Positions 42,433-49,886 of a stretch of 64,000 bases of DNA are shown here, one piece after another. Location: positions 203,098 to 267,097 of the forward strand of contig NZ_JAKKUV010000005.1 in assembly GCF_021864465.1 (NCBI RefSeq), in the 5' to 3' direction. Position 1 is the first letter of the stretch, and the number at the start of each line of letters is the position of its first letter. Both the position numbers and the translations under genes were made by a program. Under the pieces are notes generated by a model. The model was not told the origin of the DNA. It searched no databases and saw only the letters and a list, made by a program, of their open reading frames with translations. This DNA is from Hyphobacterium sp. SN044. Its GTDB lineage: Bacteria; Pseudomonadota; Alphaproteobacteria; Caulobacterales; Maricaulaceae.

Positions 42433-43053
42433 ATGTCCTTCTACGAGAATCACATCCTGCCGCACATCATCGGCGCGGCCTGCGGCGTGAAGCCGATCCG
42501 CAAGCAACGCGAAAAGGTCGTGCCGGCCGCCGAAGGCGTGGTGCTGGAAGTCGGCATGGGGGCCGGGCCGAATCTGGAATTCTACGATCCGTCCAAGGTC
42601 AGTCTGGTCTACGGGCTGGAACCCTCCGAGGGCATGCGCCGCAAGGCGGCGAAGGCCATTGCCGCCAGCCCGGTTCCGGTGGAGACGCTGGACCTGCCGG
42701 GCGAGACTGTGCCGCTGGAGGATGCCAGCGTCGATACGGTCGTCCTGACCTATACGCTGTGCACCATTCCGGACTGGCAAAGGGCGATGGGCGAGATGCG
42801 CCGGGTGCTGAAACCCGGCGGCCGCCTCCTCTTCTCCGAGCACGGCCTCGCACCCGATGAAGGCGTCGCGACATGGCAGAGACGGATCGAACCGGTGTGG
42901 AAGCCGATCGCCGGCGGCTGCCATCTGACGCGGCCGATCGACCGGCTGATCGAGGCGGGCGGATTCGCCTTCGACCGCGTCGAGACGATGTATCTGCCGC
43001 GCTCGCCGAAGTTTGCCGGCTTCACCTATTGGGGCAGCGCGAAGCCGCGCTGA
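42433..43053 (+). CDS. Class I SAM-dependent methyltransferase
   Basis: The 206-residue protein has the Rossmann-like methyltransferase core with motif I VLEVGMGAGPN at about residues 37-47, the acidic post-I motif in YGLEPSEGM, and a motif around LTYTLCTIPDW. The RMRRVLKPGG-type segment (here EMRRVLKPGGRLLFSEHG) is motif III. Similar proteins include phospholipid or small-molecule methyltransferases in alphaproteobacteria. The substrate is unknown. It follows the repeat and precedes rpmE. Confidence 0.85.
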   Translation: MSFYENHILPHIIGAACGVKPIRKQREKVVPAAEGVVLEVGMGAGPNLEFYDPSKVSLVYGLEPSEGMRRKAAKAIAASPVPVETLDLPGETVPLEDASVDTVVLTYTLCTIPDWQRAMGEMRRVLKPGGRLLFSEHGLAPDEGVATWQRRIEPVWKPIAGGCHLTRPIDRLIEAGGFAFDRVETMYLPRSPKFAGFTYWGSAKPR

Positions 43054-43072
43054 CTCTTTCGCGCCGCACCGC

Positions 43073-43101
43073 TTGCCGGGTTTGAAAGCTTCCGTTATAA
43101 G
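43073..43101 (+). promoter_or_regulatory. Promoter of rpmE
   Basis: TTGCCG (43073-43078) and TATAAG (43096-43101) are separated by 17 bases, the ideal sigma-70 spacing. The start would be near 43108, about 47 bases before the rpmE ATG. Confidence 0.65.
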
Positions 43102-43154
43102 CCGCCGCTCGATTGCCCGGCCCCGCCGGGTCCGACAGGTTTGGAGCGCGACCA

Positions 43155-43373
43155 ATGAGAAAAGACATTCACCCGGACTATCACACCATCAATGTGGTGA
43201 TGACGGACGGCACGAGTTTCCAGACGCGCTCGACCTACGGCAAGGAAGGCGACACGATCAATCTCGATATTGATCCGAAGACGCACCCGGCCTGGACCGG
43301 CGGCAACACGCAGCTGGTCGACCGCGGTGGCCGCGTTTCGCGCTTCAAGGACAAGTTCAAGGGCTTCGCCTGA
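43155..43373 (+). CDS. rpmE: 50S ribosomal protein bL31 (zinc-free form)
   Basis: The 72-residue large-subunit protein reads [19 protein letters not shown] and ends DKFKGFA. It lacks the CxxC zinc ligands of the C-plus version, so it is the C-minus type. It is initiated from the ATG at 43155, with a GGTTTGGAGCG sequence before it. A sigma-70 promoter precedes it and a terminator follows. Together with bL36 (27904) this suggests that the zinc-free ribosomal set is used. Confidence 0.96.
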   Translation: MRKDIHPDYHTINVVMTDGTSFQTRSTYGKEGDTINLDIDPKTHPAWTGGNTQLVDRGGRVSRFKDKFKGFA

Positions 43374-43398
43374 TCCATCAGGCCAGTGCCGGAAACAC

Positions 43399-43427
43399 GA
43401 ACGGCGCCCCGATGGGGCGCCGTTTTC
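43399..43427 (+). terminator. Terminator of rpmE
   Basis: ACGGCGCCCC and GGGGCGCCGT form a ten-pair stem with a GAT-type loop followed by TTTT, 25 bases after the rpmE stop. Confidence 0.85.
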
Positions 43428-43448
43428 ATTTGTGCCCGGGGCTGAAAG

Positions 43449-43973
43449 CTAGTTTCCGAAGGCGGACCGCAACCGGTCCATCTGCGCGCCGACGCCATTG
43501 ACCGAGGCCTGCGGCGGTTCGCCGGCGAAGAGATTTTCGTCAATGCGCTTCAGGCGGGCATAGAGCGTCCGGGACAGGGCGGCCAGATCGGCCAGTTCGA
43601 CCGGGGCGGTCTCGCCATTCTCCGGCCAGTGCGGATCCTCGATCGAATCGGGGGGCAGGCGATAGCGTTCGCCCATCGCCTCATCGGCGCTCATCTCGCC
43701 CTCCGCGACCTGGCGCTGGACCAGCAGCCAGGAGGCGGCCTGCATCAGGCGCGTCGTCAGCTTCATGCTTTCCGCGGCATAGGCGAGCGCGCCGGCCCGG
43801 TCGAGTGCGCGGGAGTCATCACGGCCCGGCCCGTCGAGATAGGCAGCGGTGCGCTCGACCAGGTCCATGCCTTCGTGGAACAACTTGGCGAACATTTCCG
43901 AGGCGACGAAATCGGCAACCCGGGTCGCGGGCGTGGCGGCGGCATTACCGGGCGTGGCAATCATATCGGTCAT
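43449..43973 (-). CDS. rcdA: RcdA-like adaptor protein (DUF1465)
   Basis: The 174-residue helical protein matches DUF1465. In Caulobacter the member RcdA is an adaptor that, after CpdR primes ClpXP, brings in CtrA (with PopA and cyclic-di-GMP) and other substrates for degradation at the pole. Characteristic features are the N-terminal helices with LFHEGMDLVERTAAYLDG at about 32-49 and the ESMKLTTRLMQAASWLLVQRQ helix near 68-88. A disordered C-terminal tail follows. The cpdR homologue is at 7401. The assignment rests on DUF1465 membership, since not all members are proven adaptors. It is divergent from the quinone oxidoreductase side. Confidence 0.85.
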   Translation of the reverse strand: MTDMIATPGNAAATPATRVADFVASEMFAKLFHEGMDLVERTAAYLDGPGRDDSRALDRAGALAYAAESMKLTTRLMQAASWLLVQRQVAEGEMSADEAMGERYRLPPDSIEDPHWPENGETAPVELADLAALSRTLYARLKRIDENLFAGEPPQASVNGVGAQMDRLRSAFGN

Positions 43974-44040
43974 CGGGACGCCATTACTCTACACAGCTTC
44001 AGTCGGGACAGCGGAAAGTTGTGCAAGCGCCGGGCCATCG

Positions 44041-44238
44041 TCACGACTTCCTGAAAACGGATTCAGCGGCAGCGCGCCCGGCGGTCTTGGACTGGATCAT
44101 GGCCTCGGCGCGCGCGATCTCGCTGTTCAACAGCTCGACGCGTTCCTTCAGACCCTCGACGGAAAATTCGCTCAGATCCTCGCCCGGTGTGATGATGGTA
44201 CGGCCCGTGCGCAATGGCAGGTCCCCCTCATCGAACAT
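44041..44238 (-). CDS. DUF1192 protein
   Basis: The 65-residue protein matches the small DUF1192 family, found widely in alphaproteobacteria. The order is an N-terminal acidic segment (MFDEGDLPLRT), the LSEFSVEGLKERVELLNSEIARAEA helix and a short basic C-terminus with SVFRKS. It is probably a helical coiled-coil protein of unknown role. The ATG at 44238 gives the conventional length; the upstream frame at 44259 would add MSGEACA. It is divergent from the quinone oxidoreductase gene. Confidence 0.82.
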   Translation of the reverse strand: MFDEGDLPLRTGRTIITPGEDLSEFSVEGLKERVELLNSEIARAEAMIQSKTAGRAAAESVFRKS

Positions 44239-44332
44239 CGCACATGCCTCCCCTGACAAGACCGAACGTCCACGGATAGATTAGCGCAATCGAAGGGGCA
44301 TGTCGCCCCGCGCGCCTGCAGGGAGTCCGGTA

Positions 44333-45319
44333 ATGTCCGAGCACGGAATGTTTCGCGCGATCACCGCGCCGCAGCCGGGCGGTCCCGAAGCGCTTGTCCT
44401 CGAAAGGCGCGAGGTGTGTGAACCCGGGCCGGAAGACGTGCGTATTCGCGTTGCCGCGGCGGGCGTGAACAAGCCCGACACCTTTCAGCGCATGGGAGTC
44501 TATCCACCCCCGAAAGGGGCCAGCGACGTGCTGGGACTGGAGGTTTCCGGCACGGTCGACGCGGTGGGGCCCGACGTGACGCGCTGGAAAACCGGTGACG
44601 AGGTGTGCGCGCTTCTGCCCGGTGGCGGTTACGCGGAAATCGCGATCGCGCACCAGGGCTCTGTCCTGCCGAAGCCGGCCGGGGTGTCGCTGCGCGATGC
44701 TGCGGGATTGCCGGAGACGGTTTTCACCGTCTGGGCGAATGTGTTCGAAGCCGGGGCACTTCGTCCCGGCGAGACCTTCCTGATTCATGGCGGGGCGGGC
44801 GGCATCGGCACGACCGCGATCCAGATGGCCGCCGCTCACGGTGCGCGCGTCATCGCAACGGCGGGGTCGGACGAGAAATGCGCGCTGTGCCGGGAACTCG
44901 GGGCGGAGATCGCTGTAAACTACCGCGAGGCGGATTTCGTCGACGCGGTCGCGGCGGCGGGCGGCGCGGACGTGGTTCTCGACATGGTGGGCGGGGACTA
45001 TGCCGACCGGAATCTGAAATGCCTGAACACCGGGGGCCGGCTGGTGCAGATCGCCTTCCTCAAGGGGTCGAGGGTCGAAATCGACATGATGCCGATCATG
45101 CTGAAGCGGCTGACCGTTACCGGATCGACATTGCGCGCGCGGCCGCTGGCGGAGAAGGCGCGGCTGGCTGCCGCCGTAGAAAAGACCGTCTGGCCGTGGA
45201 TCGAAGCGGGAAAGATCCGGGTCGTGGCGGATGCGGTGTTTCCGCTCGAGGAGGCCGCCAAGGCGCATGCGCTGATCGATTCCAGCGGCCATGCGGGCAA
45301 GATCCTGCTCGTCCCGTAG
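44333..45319 (+). CDS. NAD(P)H-quinone oxidoreductase, zinc-free MDR family (PIG3-like)
   Basis: The 328-residue enzyme belongs to the medium-chain dehydrogenase/reductase superfamily without structural zinc. The NADPH-binding motif HGGAGGIG is at 152-159, and the N-terminal GroES-like domain ends before it. The VNKPDTFQRMG segment near 45 and LGLEVSGTV near 68 are typical of quinone oxidoreductases of the PIG3/QorA group. It reduces quinones or enals with NADPH. The ATG at 44333 follows AGGGAG by nine bases. Confidence 0.9.
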   Translation: MSEHGMFRAITAPQPGGPEALVLERREVCEPGPEDVRIRVAAAGVNKPDTFQRMGVYPPPKGASDVLGLEVSGTVDAVGPDVTRWKTGDEVCALLPGGGYAEIAIAHQGSVLPKPAGVSLRDAAGLPETVFTVWANVFEAGALRPGETFLIHGGAGGIGTTAIQMAAAHGARVIATAGSDEKCALCRELGAEIAVNYREADFVDAVAAAGGADVVLDMVGGDYADRNLKCLNTGGRLVQIAFLKGSRVEIDMMPIMLKRLTVTGSTLRARPLAEKARLAAAVEKTVWPWIEAGKIRVVADAVFPLEEAAKAHALIDSSGHAGKILLVP

Positions 45320-45340
45320 TCGTGCCCTGAGTCAGGCGTC

Positions 45341-45369
45341 TTTTCACAGGGCGCAAGCTTCGCTATATC
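45341..45369 (+). promoter_or_regulatory. Likely promoter of the DUF1013 gene
   Basis: TTTTCA (45341-45346) and TATATC (45364-45369) are separated by 17 bases. Transcription would start near 45376, producing a leader of about 120 nt that contains the terminator-like hairpin at 45434-45465. Confidence 0.5.
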
Positions 45370-45433
45370 GGGCGCAGTTTCGCTCTTCTTCATGGTCCTC
45401 AATCAGGACAGGAGGAAAAGCGGCGGAAGCCCG

Positions 45434-45465
45434 AAAGCCCGGCAACCGCGCCGGGCTTTTTCTTT
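45434..45465 (+). terminator. Terminator-like hairpin in the DUF1013 leader
   Basis: AAAGCCCGGC pairs over ten bases with GCCGGGCTTT around loop AACCGC, followed by TTTT and CTTTC. It lies after the predicted promoter and 33 bases before the DUF1013 ATG. It could be an attenuator, or the end of a short RNA of about 85 nt. Confidence 0.7.
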
Positions 45466-45497
45466 CGCACCACCCCCAATTTCCGGGAGCCGACACG

Positions 45498-46157
45498 ATG
45501 ACCGAAATCCTGATGCCGAAGGCGACCGCCGTCTGGCTCGTCGACAACACCTCGCTGAGCTTCGACCAGATCGCCGATTTCTGCGGCCTGCACCCGCTGG
45601 AAGTGAAGGGCATTGCCGATGGCGATGTCGCTGCCGGCGTACGCGGCGCGGACCCGGTCTCGAACGGCCAGCTGTCCCGCGACGAGATCGAGAAGGCGGA
45701 AAACGACGCGAAATACCGCATGAAGGCGGTGGCGCCGAAATATGCCGACCTGCACCAGCCGAACAAGAAGCGCGGCCCGCGCTACACGCCGCTGTCGCGC
45801 CGCCAGTCGCGCCCGGATGCCATCGCCTGGCTGGTCCGCAATCACCCGGAACTGACCGACGGCCAGATTTCCAAGCTTATCGGCACGACCAAGTCGACCA
45901 TCGAATCCGTGCGTGAGCGCACGCACTGGAATTCGGCGAACATCAAGCCGACCGATCCGGTTTCACTCGGCCTGTGCAGCCAGGTGGATCTCGACGAGCA
46001 GGTCCGCAAATCCTCCTCGCGCCGCGCCAAGATGGAAAAGGAACGCGGACCGGAAGACGATACGCTGACGCCGTCCTTCGAGCCGCAGGCCGAAGAGAAG
46101 GAAGCCGGCTCGGAAATCACGCTGGAAACCCTGTTCGGCGAGACCAAGAAGGACTAG
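45498..46157 (+). CDS. DUF1013 cell-cycle regulator
   Basis: The 219-residue protein matches DUF1013, nearly universal in alphaproteobacteria. The N-terminal part (MPKATAVWLVDNTSLSFDQI then ADFCGLHPLEVKGIAD) and the central DAIAWLVRNHPELTDGQISKLIGTTKSTIESVRER region both look like helix-turn-helix domains; the C-terminal third is charged and disordered. In Caulobacter a DUF1013 protein was reported as TrcR, an essential cell-cycle protein that contacts RNA polymerase, as I recall. The start is the ATG at 45498 with GGGAG in front. It has its own leader with a terminator hairpin and its own terminator. Confidence 0.85.
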   Translation: MTEILMPKATAVWLVDNTSLSFDQIADFCGLHPLEVKGIADGDVAAGVRGADPVSNGQLSRDEIEKAENDAKYRMKAVAPKYADLHQPNKKRGPRYTPLSRRQSRPDAIAWLVRNHPELTDGQISKLIGTTKSTIESVRERTHWNSANIKPTDPVSLGLCSQVDLDEQVRKSSSRRAKMEKERGPEDDTLTPSFEPQAEEKEAGSEITLETLFGETKKD

Positions 46158-46180
46158 GCGAGAGCCCGTTCCGATACGTC

Positions 46181-46209
46181 AAAGGGCGGCCCCCAGGGCC
46201 GCCCTTTTT
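46181..46209 (+). terminator. Terminator of the DUF1013 gene
   Basis: AAAGGGCGGCCC pairs with GGGCCGCCCTTT with a short loop and is followed by Ts, 23 bases after the stop. Confidence 0.9.
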
Positions 46210-46276
46210 CATTCCGGTTCGATCGCCGTGCGCACCTTTCGTGCAAACGATGATGCACGGCAGTCGCCGAGAAAGT

Positions 46277-46367
46277 GACGCTCCCCGGTTTCGCGAAGCG
46301 AAGACCGGGGTCCGGAAATTTGGGATTGGATCCCGGATCGTCCTGACGGACGTCCGGGAAGCGTCAA
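46277..46367. repeat. Composite palindromic repeat (REPIN-like), copy 2
   Basis: It begins GACGCTCCCCGG and ends GGGAAGCGTCAA, with inner hairpins CCCCGGTTTCGC-GAAGCGAAGACCGGGG and TCCCGGA..TCCGGGA. The layout and terminal inverted repeats equal those of the copy at 59740-59831. Confidence 0.85.
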
Positions 46368-46456
46368 ACTGAACTGCCTGGGCGAGGTCGCTTCGCGAGC
46401 ACCTCGGCATGAGGGAGATTACACCCGGAAGTGCCGCTCAATTCAGTGAGATATGA

Positions 46457-47263
46457 TCACTCCGCATCGACCGTGTAGTTGAGCGCCAGGCGGCCGCCAT
46501 CGGCATAGATGCATTCGCCGGTGATGTAGCTGGCATCGCTGGAAGCCAGAAAAGCGACGACGGAAGCGATCTCGTCCGGGTCGGCGACCCGGCGGATCGG
46601 GGTGCGCGACAGGACACGGTCCATGGCCGAACGGTCGTCGAGCACGGCTTTCAGCACGTCGGTGTTCACGCTGCCCGGGCCGACCGCGTTGACCCGGACA
46701 CCATAAGGCGCGAGCGCCAGCGCCATCGACTTTGTCATCTGGTTGATCGCGCCCTTGGTGGCGCAATAGGCCAGCTGGTCGGCAATCGCGACGACGGAGT
46801 TGATCGACGACATGTTCACGATGGCATAGCGGCGGCGGACATCGTCGGGCCGTTCGCTGTCTTCGTCGATCTGTTCGACCATCTGCCGGGCGGCGGCGCG
46901 GGCGACCATGAAGCTGCCACGCAGATTGACGCCCATCACCTTGTCGAAATCGTCGTCCGAAAGGGTCAGGATATCGCCCTTGGCAATGATGCCGGCATTG
47001 TTGACGAGCACATCGAGCCGGCCGAAGGCGGAGCGCGTCTCGGCCAGCAGATTGTTGACCGACAGGCGGTCGGACACGTCGCAATCGACATAGAGCGCCC
47101 GGTCCTTGGCGGCGCCGAGTTCCTCGGCGAGCGCCTTGCCGGCGGCATCCTCTATATCGGCCACGACGACACGGAAGCCGTCTTCCGACAGGCGGCGCGC
47201 GCACGCCTTGCCGATACCGTTGGCTGCCCCTGTGACGATGGCAACACGATCCTGTGCGGGCAA
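46457..47263 (-). CDS. Short-chain dehydrogenase/reductase
   Basis: The 268-residue enzyme has the NAD(P)-binding TGAANGIG at 11-18, NNAG at about 86-89, and the catalytic Tyr and Lys in YCATK near residue 167, with the Ser nearby in MSSINS. It is of the classical SDR type close to 3-oxoacyl-ACP reductases and glucose dehydrogenase-like proteins. An acidic insertion near residue 110 (EQIDEDSERPDD) is unusual. The substrate is unknown. It has its own promoter region shared with the divergent side. Confidence 0.88.
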   Translation of the reverse strand: MPAQDRVAIVTGAANGIGKACARRLSEDGFRVVVADIEDAAGKALAEELGAAKDRALYVDCDVSDRLSVNNLLAETRSAFGRLDVLVNNAGIIAKGDILTLSDDDFDKVMGVNLRGSFMVARAAARQMVEQIDEDSERPDDVRRRYAIVNMSSINSVVAIADQLAYCATKGAINQMTKSMALALAPYGVRVNAVGPGSVNTDVLKAVLDDRSAMDRVLSRTPIRRVADPDEIASVVAFLASSDASYITGECIYADGGRLALNYTVDAE

Positions 47264-47293
47264 AAGCGCCTCCTTGCCGCGCGGCCGTTCCGT

Positions 47294-48166
47294 TTACGGA
47301 TTGGACGCGTGGGTGCGTTCGTAATCTTCGCGGATTTCGTCGCTGTCTGGCGTCAGCTCATAGGCCCGGGCGAAGAGCGGCAGTGCCTCCTCGACCTGGC
47401 CGGAATCTTCCAGCGCGCTGGCGAGCGAATGGATGATGGCGCCGCTTTCCGGTTCGGCTTCCACCGCCTGACGGCAGGTCGGCAGCGCGGTCTCGGGCTG
47501 ACCGTTCTCGACCAGCGCCCAGCAGAGCGCATTCAGCGTGAACCCGCTTTCCGGTGCGGCTTCAACCGCGCGGCGCGCGTCGGCGACGGCGCGGTCATTC
47601 ATGCCGAGTTCGAGGAAGGCGGCGGACCGGCTGATCCAGCCCGACGGCCAGGCCGGTTCGAGACGGGTCACCGTGTCGAAGGCCGCGACGGCTTCGGCCG
47701 GGCGGTCGAGTTCCATATAGGCGTCGCCGAGGAAGAGCGCGGCGAGCATGTCGTCCGGTAGCTCGGCGTTGGCGGCCTGCAGATCGCTGAGTGCGCCTTC
47801 GAGACGGCCGAGACGCAAGCGGGCGAGGCCGCGATTGCGGCGGACATAGGGGCTGTTCAGCGACGTGCCCTGCGTTTCGGCAATGGCGTAGGCGAGGTCG
47901 AATTCACGCAGCGCTTCTTCCCAGCGCTCGGCATAGAGATAGGCCCCGCCCAGCTGGGAATGCACGATGGCTTCCTGCTCGGGGTCGAGCGAGCGGCTTT
48001 CCAGACAGGCTTCGAACGAGGTGATGGCGGTTTCGGTCTCGTCGGCGCGCAGGGCGGCTTCGCCCGCGGCGCACGGATCCTCGATCTCGGCGACATTGGA
48101 CTCCCTTTGCGCACAGGCGGGAGCACAAAGCGTCAGCGCGGCGATGAGGACGGATACGCGAATCAT
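47294..48166 (-). CDS. Exported TPR-repeat protein
   Basis: The 290-residue protein has a signal peptide (MIRVSVLIAALTLCAPACAQ) that may be cleaved by signal peptidase I or, given its cysteines, lipidated. The rest is a chain of tetratricopeptide repeats, for example ALREFDLAYAIAETQ, GDAYMELDRPAEAVAAFDTV and GQPETALPTCRQAVE, and acts as a protein-interaction scaffold. The start at 48166 is chosen from the signal peptide. Similar proteins are common in the envelope of alphaproteobacteria. Function unknown. Confidence 0.82.
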   Translation of the reverse strand: MIRVSVLIAALTLCAPACAQRESNVAEIEDPCAAGEAALRADETETAITSFEACLESRSLDPEQEAIVHSQLGGAYLYAERWEEALREFDLAYAIAETQGTSLNSPYVRRNRGLARLRLGRLEGALSDLQAANAELPDDMLAALFLGDAYMELDRPAEAVAAFDTVTRLEPAWPSGWISRSAAFLELGMNDRAVADARRAVEAAPESGFTLNALCWALVENGQPETALPTCRQAVEAEPESGAIIHSLASALEDSGQVEEALPLFARAYELTPDSDEIREDYERTHASNP

Positions 48167-48253
48167 CAATACCAACTCCGGTCGGGCCATAATGGCAAAC
48201 GGGGCGGACCCTATATAGGGCCGCCCCGCGAGATTCACAGGATCAAAAATGCG

Positions 48254-48424
48254 TCAATGCTTCCGTTTGAGCGCCTGGATCTCGTCCTTGAGCTTCAGCT
48301 TCTCCTTCTTGAGGCTGTTAAGTCGAAGCGAATCCGAACTCGGGTGCTTGACCTCCTCGTCGATCATGTCGTCCAGACGGTGATGACGGGCGTCGAGTTC
48401 ACGGATACGGGCTTCGATGGCCAT
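48254..48424 (-). CDS. DUF465 (YdcH) protein
   Basis: The 56-residue protein (MAIEARIRELDARHHRLDDM then IDEEVKHPSSDSLRLNSLKK, ending QALKRKH) is a small helical hairpin of the DUF465/YdcH family found in most alphaproteobacteria, of unknown function. It is too short for automatic ORF calling but has a clean ATG after GGAG. A second copy lies at 49668-49880 on the other side of ubiX. Confidence 0.85.
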   Translation of the reverse strand: MAIEARIRELDARHHRLDDMIDEEVKHPSSDSLRLNSLKKEKLKLKDEIQALKRKH

Positions 48425-48514
48425 GAGAGCAACTCCTTGATGAAGCTAACGACGGGGTGATTGAAACACGTCCGTGCGCTATCTGTCACATCACGTTTAA
48501 AGACGAGGCTGAAA

Positions 48515-49117
48515 ATGCGTGAACGATCGCGCCTTATCGTCGGGATCAGCGGCGCGTCCGGCGTCATCTACGGGGTGCGCGCACTGGCGGCCCTCAAGGA
48601 TCTGGACGTCGAATCCCATCTCGTGGCCTCCAAGGCGGCGGAAATGACGCTCGGCTACGAGACCTCGCTGGAACCGCGAGAACTCAAGGCCATGGCCGAC
48701 ATGGCCTACAAGCCCGCCGATATCGGCGCGTCGATCGCCTCGGGGTCCTTCCGGACGCTCGGCATGCTGATCGCGCCCTGCTCGGTGCGCACGATGTCTG
48801 AAATCGCGACCGGCGTGACCTCCAGCCTGATGACGCGGGCCGCGGACGTGGTACTGAAGGAGCGGCGCAAGCTGGTCCTGATGGTGCGCGAGACGCCCTT
48901 CCACCTCGGGCATATCCGCACGATGGCGCAGCTGACCGAGATGGGCGCGATCATCATGCCGCCCCTGCCGGCCTTCTATGCCCGGCCGAAATCGCTCGAG
49001 GACATGGTCGACCAGTCGGTCGGCCGCGCGCTCGACCTGTTCGGTCTCGACTGGACACCCGTTCGGCGGTGGGGCGAGGAACTTGAGGGCGGGAAACGGC
49101 CTTCTTCAAAGGGATGA
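48515..49117 (+). CDS. ubiX: Flavin prenyltransferase UbiX
   Basis: The 200-residue enzyme makes the prenylated FMN cofactor used by the UbiD decarboxylase in ubiquinone synthesis. The FMN-binding motif GISGASG is at about 10-16. MLIAPCSVRTMSEIATGVTSS, at about 87-107, contains the conserved Ser and the loop of the family, and the conserved KLVLMVRETPFHLGH block is at about 128-142. The ATG at 48515 is preferred over 48461 because it follows AGGCTGAAA and gives the standard length. COQ9, another ubiquinone factor, lies at 52364. The stop overlaps the next gene as ATGA. Confidence 0.92.
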   Translation: MRERSRLIVGISGASGVIYGVRALAALKDLDVESHLVASKAAEMTLGYETSLEPRELKAMADMAYKPADIGASIASGSFRTLGMLIAPCSVRTMSEIATGVTSSLMTRAADVVLKERRKLVLMVRETPFHLGHIRTMAQLTEMGAIIMPPLPAFYARPKSLEDMVDQSVGRALDLFGLDWTPVRRWGEELEGGKRPSSKG

Positions 49118-49587
49118 CCGAGAGTCTGAAAACCTTTTCCCTGCGCATTTACGACGCCGAAGGCGTCCGCGAGGCGCTGCTCGACCTGCAGGACACGGCT
49201 GGATGCGACGTCACGCTGGTTCTGTGGTGCTGCTGGCTGGCGGCGATGGGCCGGATGCCGGGAGACGACCTCCAGATTGCGCTCGACTGGGGCCGGGACT
49301 GGGGAGATACCGTGACGCGGCCGCTGCGTGCGGCGCGGCGCGCGATCAAGCCGCATGCCGAGGCCGATGACGACATCGCCGTCCTGCGCCAGCGGGTGAA
49401 GACGATCGAGCTGGAGACCGAGATCATCACGCTGGAGCGGCTGGAGACCCGCGCACCGGGCGAGGCCGCGACGGGCGATTTCCGCGGACTTGCGGCCGCC
49501 AACCTCACCGCCTATGCCGCCGCGGCGGGACTAAATGCCTCATTCAAAACGCTCATTTCCCGGATTTTACCGGCGGTCGAAAAGTAG
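49114..49587 (+). CDS. TIGR02444 (DUF2390) family protein
   Basis: The 157-residue protein matches the TIGR02444/DUF2390 family. Distinctive residues are FSLRIYDAEGVREALLDLQD at the start, and CDVTLVLWCCWLAAMGRM near residue 30-48. The C-terminal half is helical (VLRQRVKTIELETEIITLERLE). The function is unknown; it sits with ubiX, which it overlaps by ATGA, so it may be linked to ubiquinone synthesis, an inference from context only. The next gene begins 80 bases later. Confidence 0.85.
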   Translation: MTESLKTFSLRIYDAEGVREALLDLQDTAGCDVTLVLWCCWLAAMGRMPGDDLQIALDWGRDWGDTVTRPLRAARRAIKPHAEADDDIAVLRQRVKTIELETEIITLERLETRAPGEAATGDFRGLAAANLTAYAAAAGLNASFKTLISRILPAVEK

Positions 49588-49667
49588 TAGTGTCCGCCCC
49601 CGTTGGCTGGCCCCGGTGGTGCCGGACGCGGTTTCCAATTCCACATTCCGGATGTGACACGTCGCAC

Positions 49668-49880
49668 ATGGGCGAAGATTTTCTCGATCAGGACGCGCTG
49701 AGAGCCCGCATCATGCAGTTGCGGAGCGAACACCGCGCGCTCGACGGGCAGATCACGGCGCTGATCGAAACCGGCGTGGCCGACCAGCTGAAAATCGCCC
49801 GGCTGAAAAAGGAAAAACTGTTCCTGAAGGACCGGATATCGGCCCTCGAGGATCAGATGACTCCGGATATCATCGCGTAG
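49668..49880 (+). CDS. DUF465 (YdcH) protein, second copy
   Basis: The 70-residue product is a second member of the YdcH family with a longer N-terminus (MGEDFLDQDALRARIMQLRS) and the common EHRALDGQI and KIARLKKEKLFLKDRI helices. It is 1.2 kb from the other copy, on the opposite strand. Both probably form antiparallel coiled coils. No function is established. Confidence 0.85.
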   Translation: MGEDFLDQDALRARIMQLRSEHRALDGQITALIETGVADQLKIARLKKEKLFLKDRISALEDQMTPDIIA

Positions 49881-49886
49881 GGGCGA

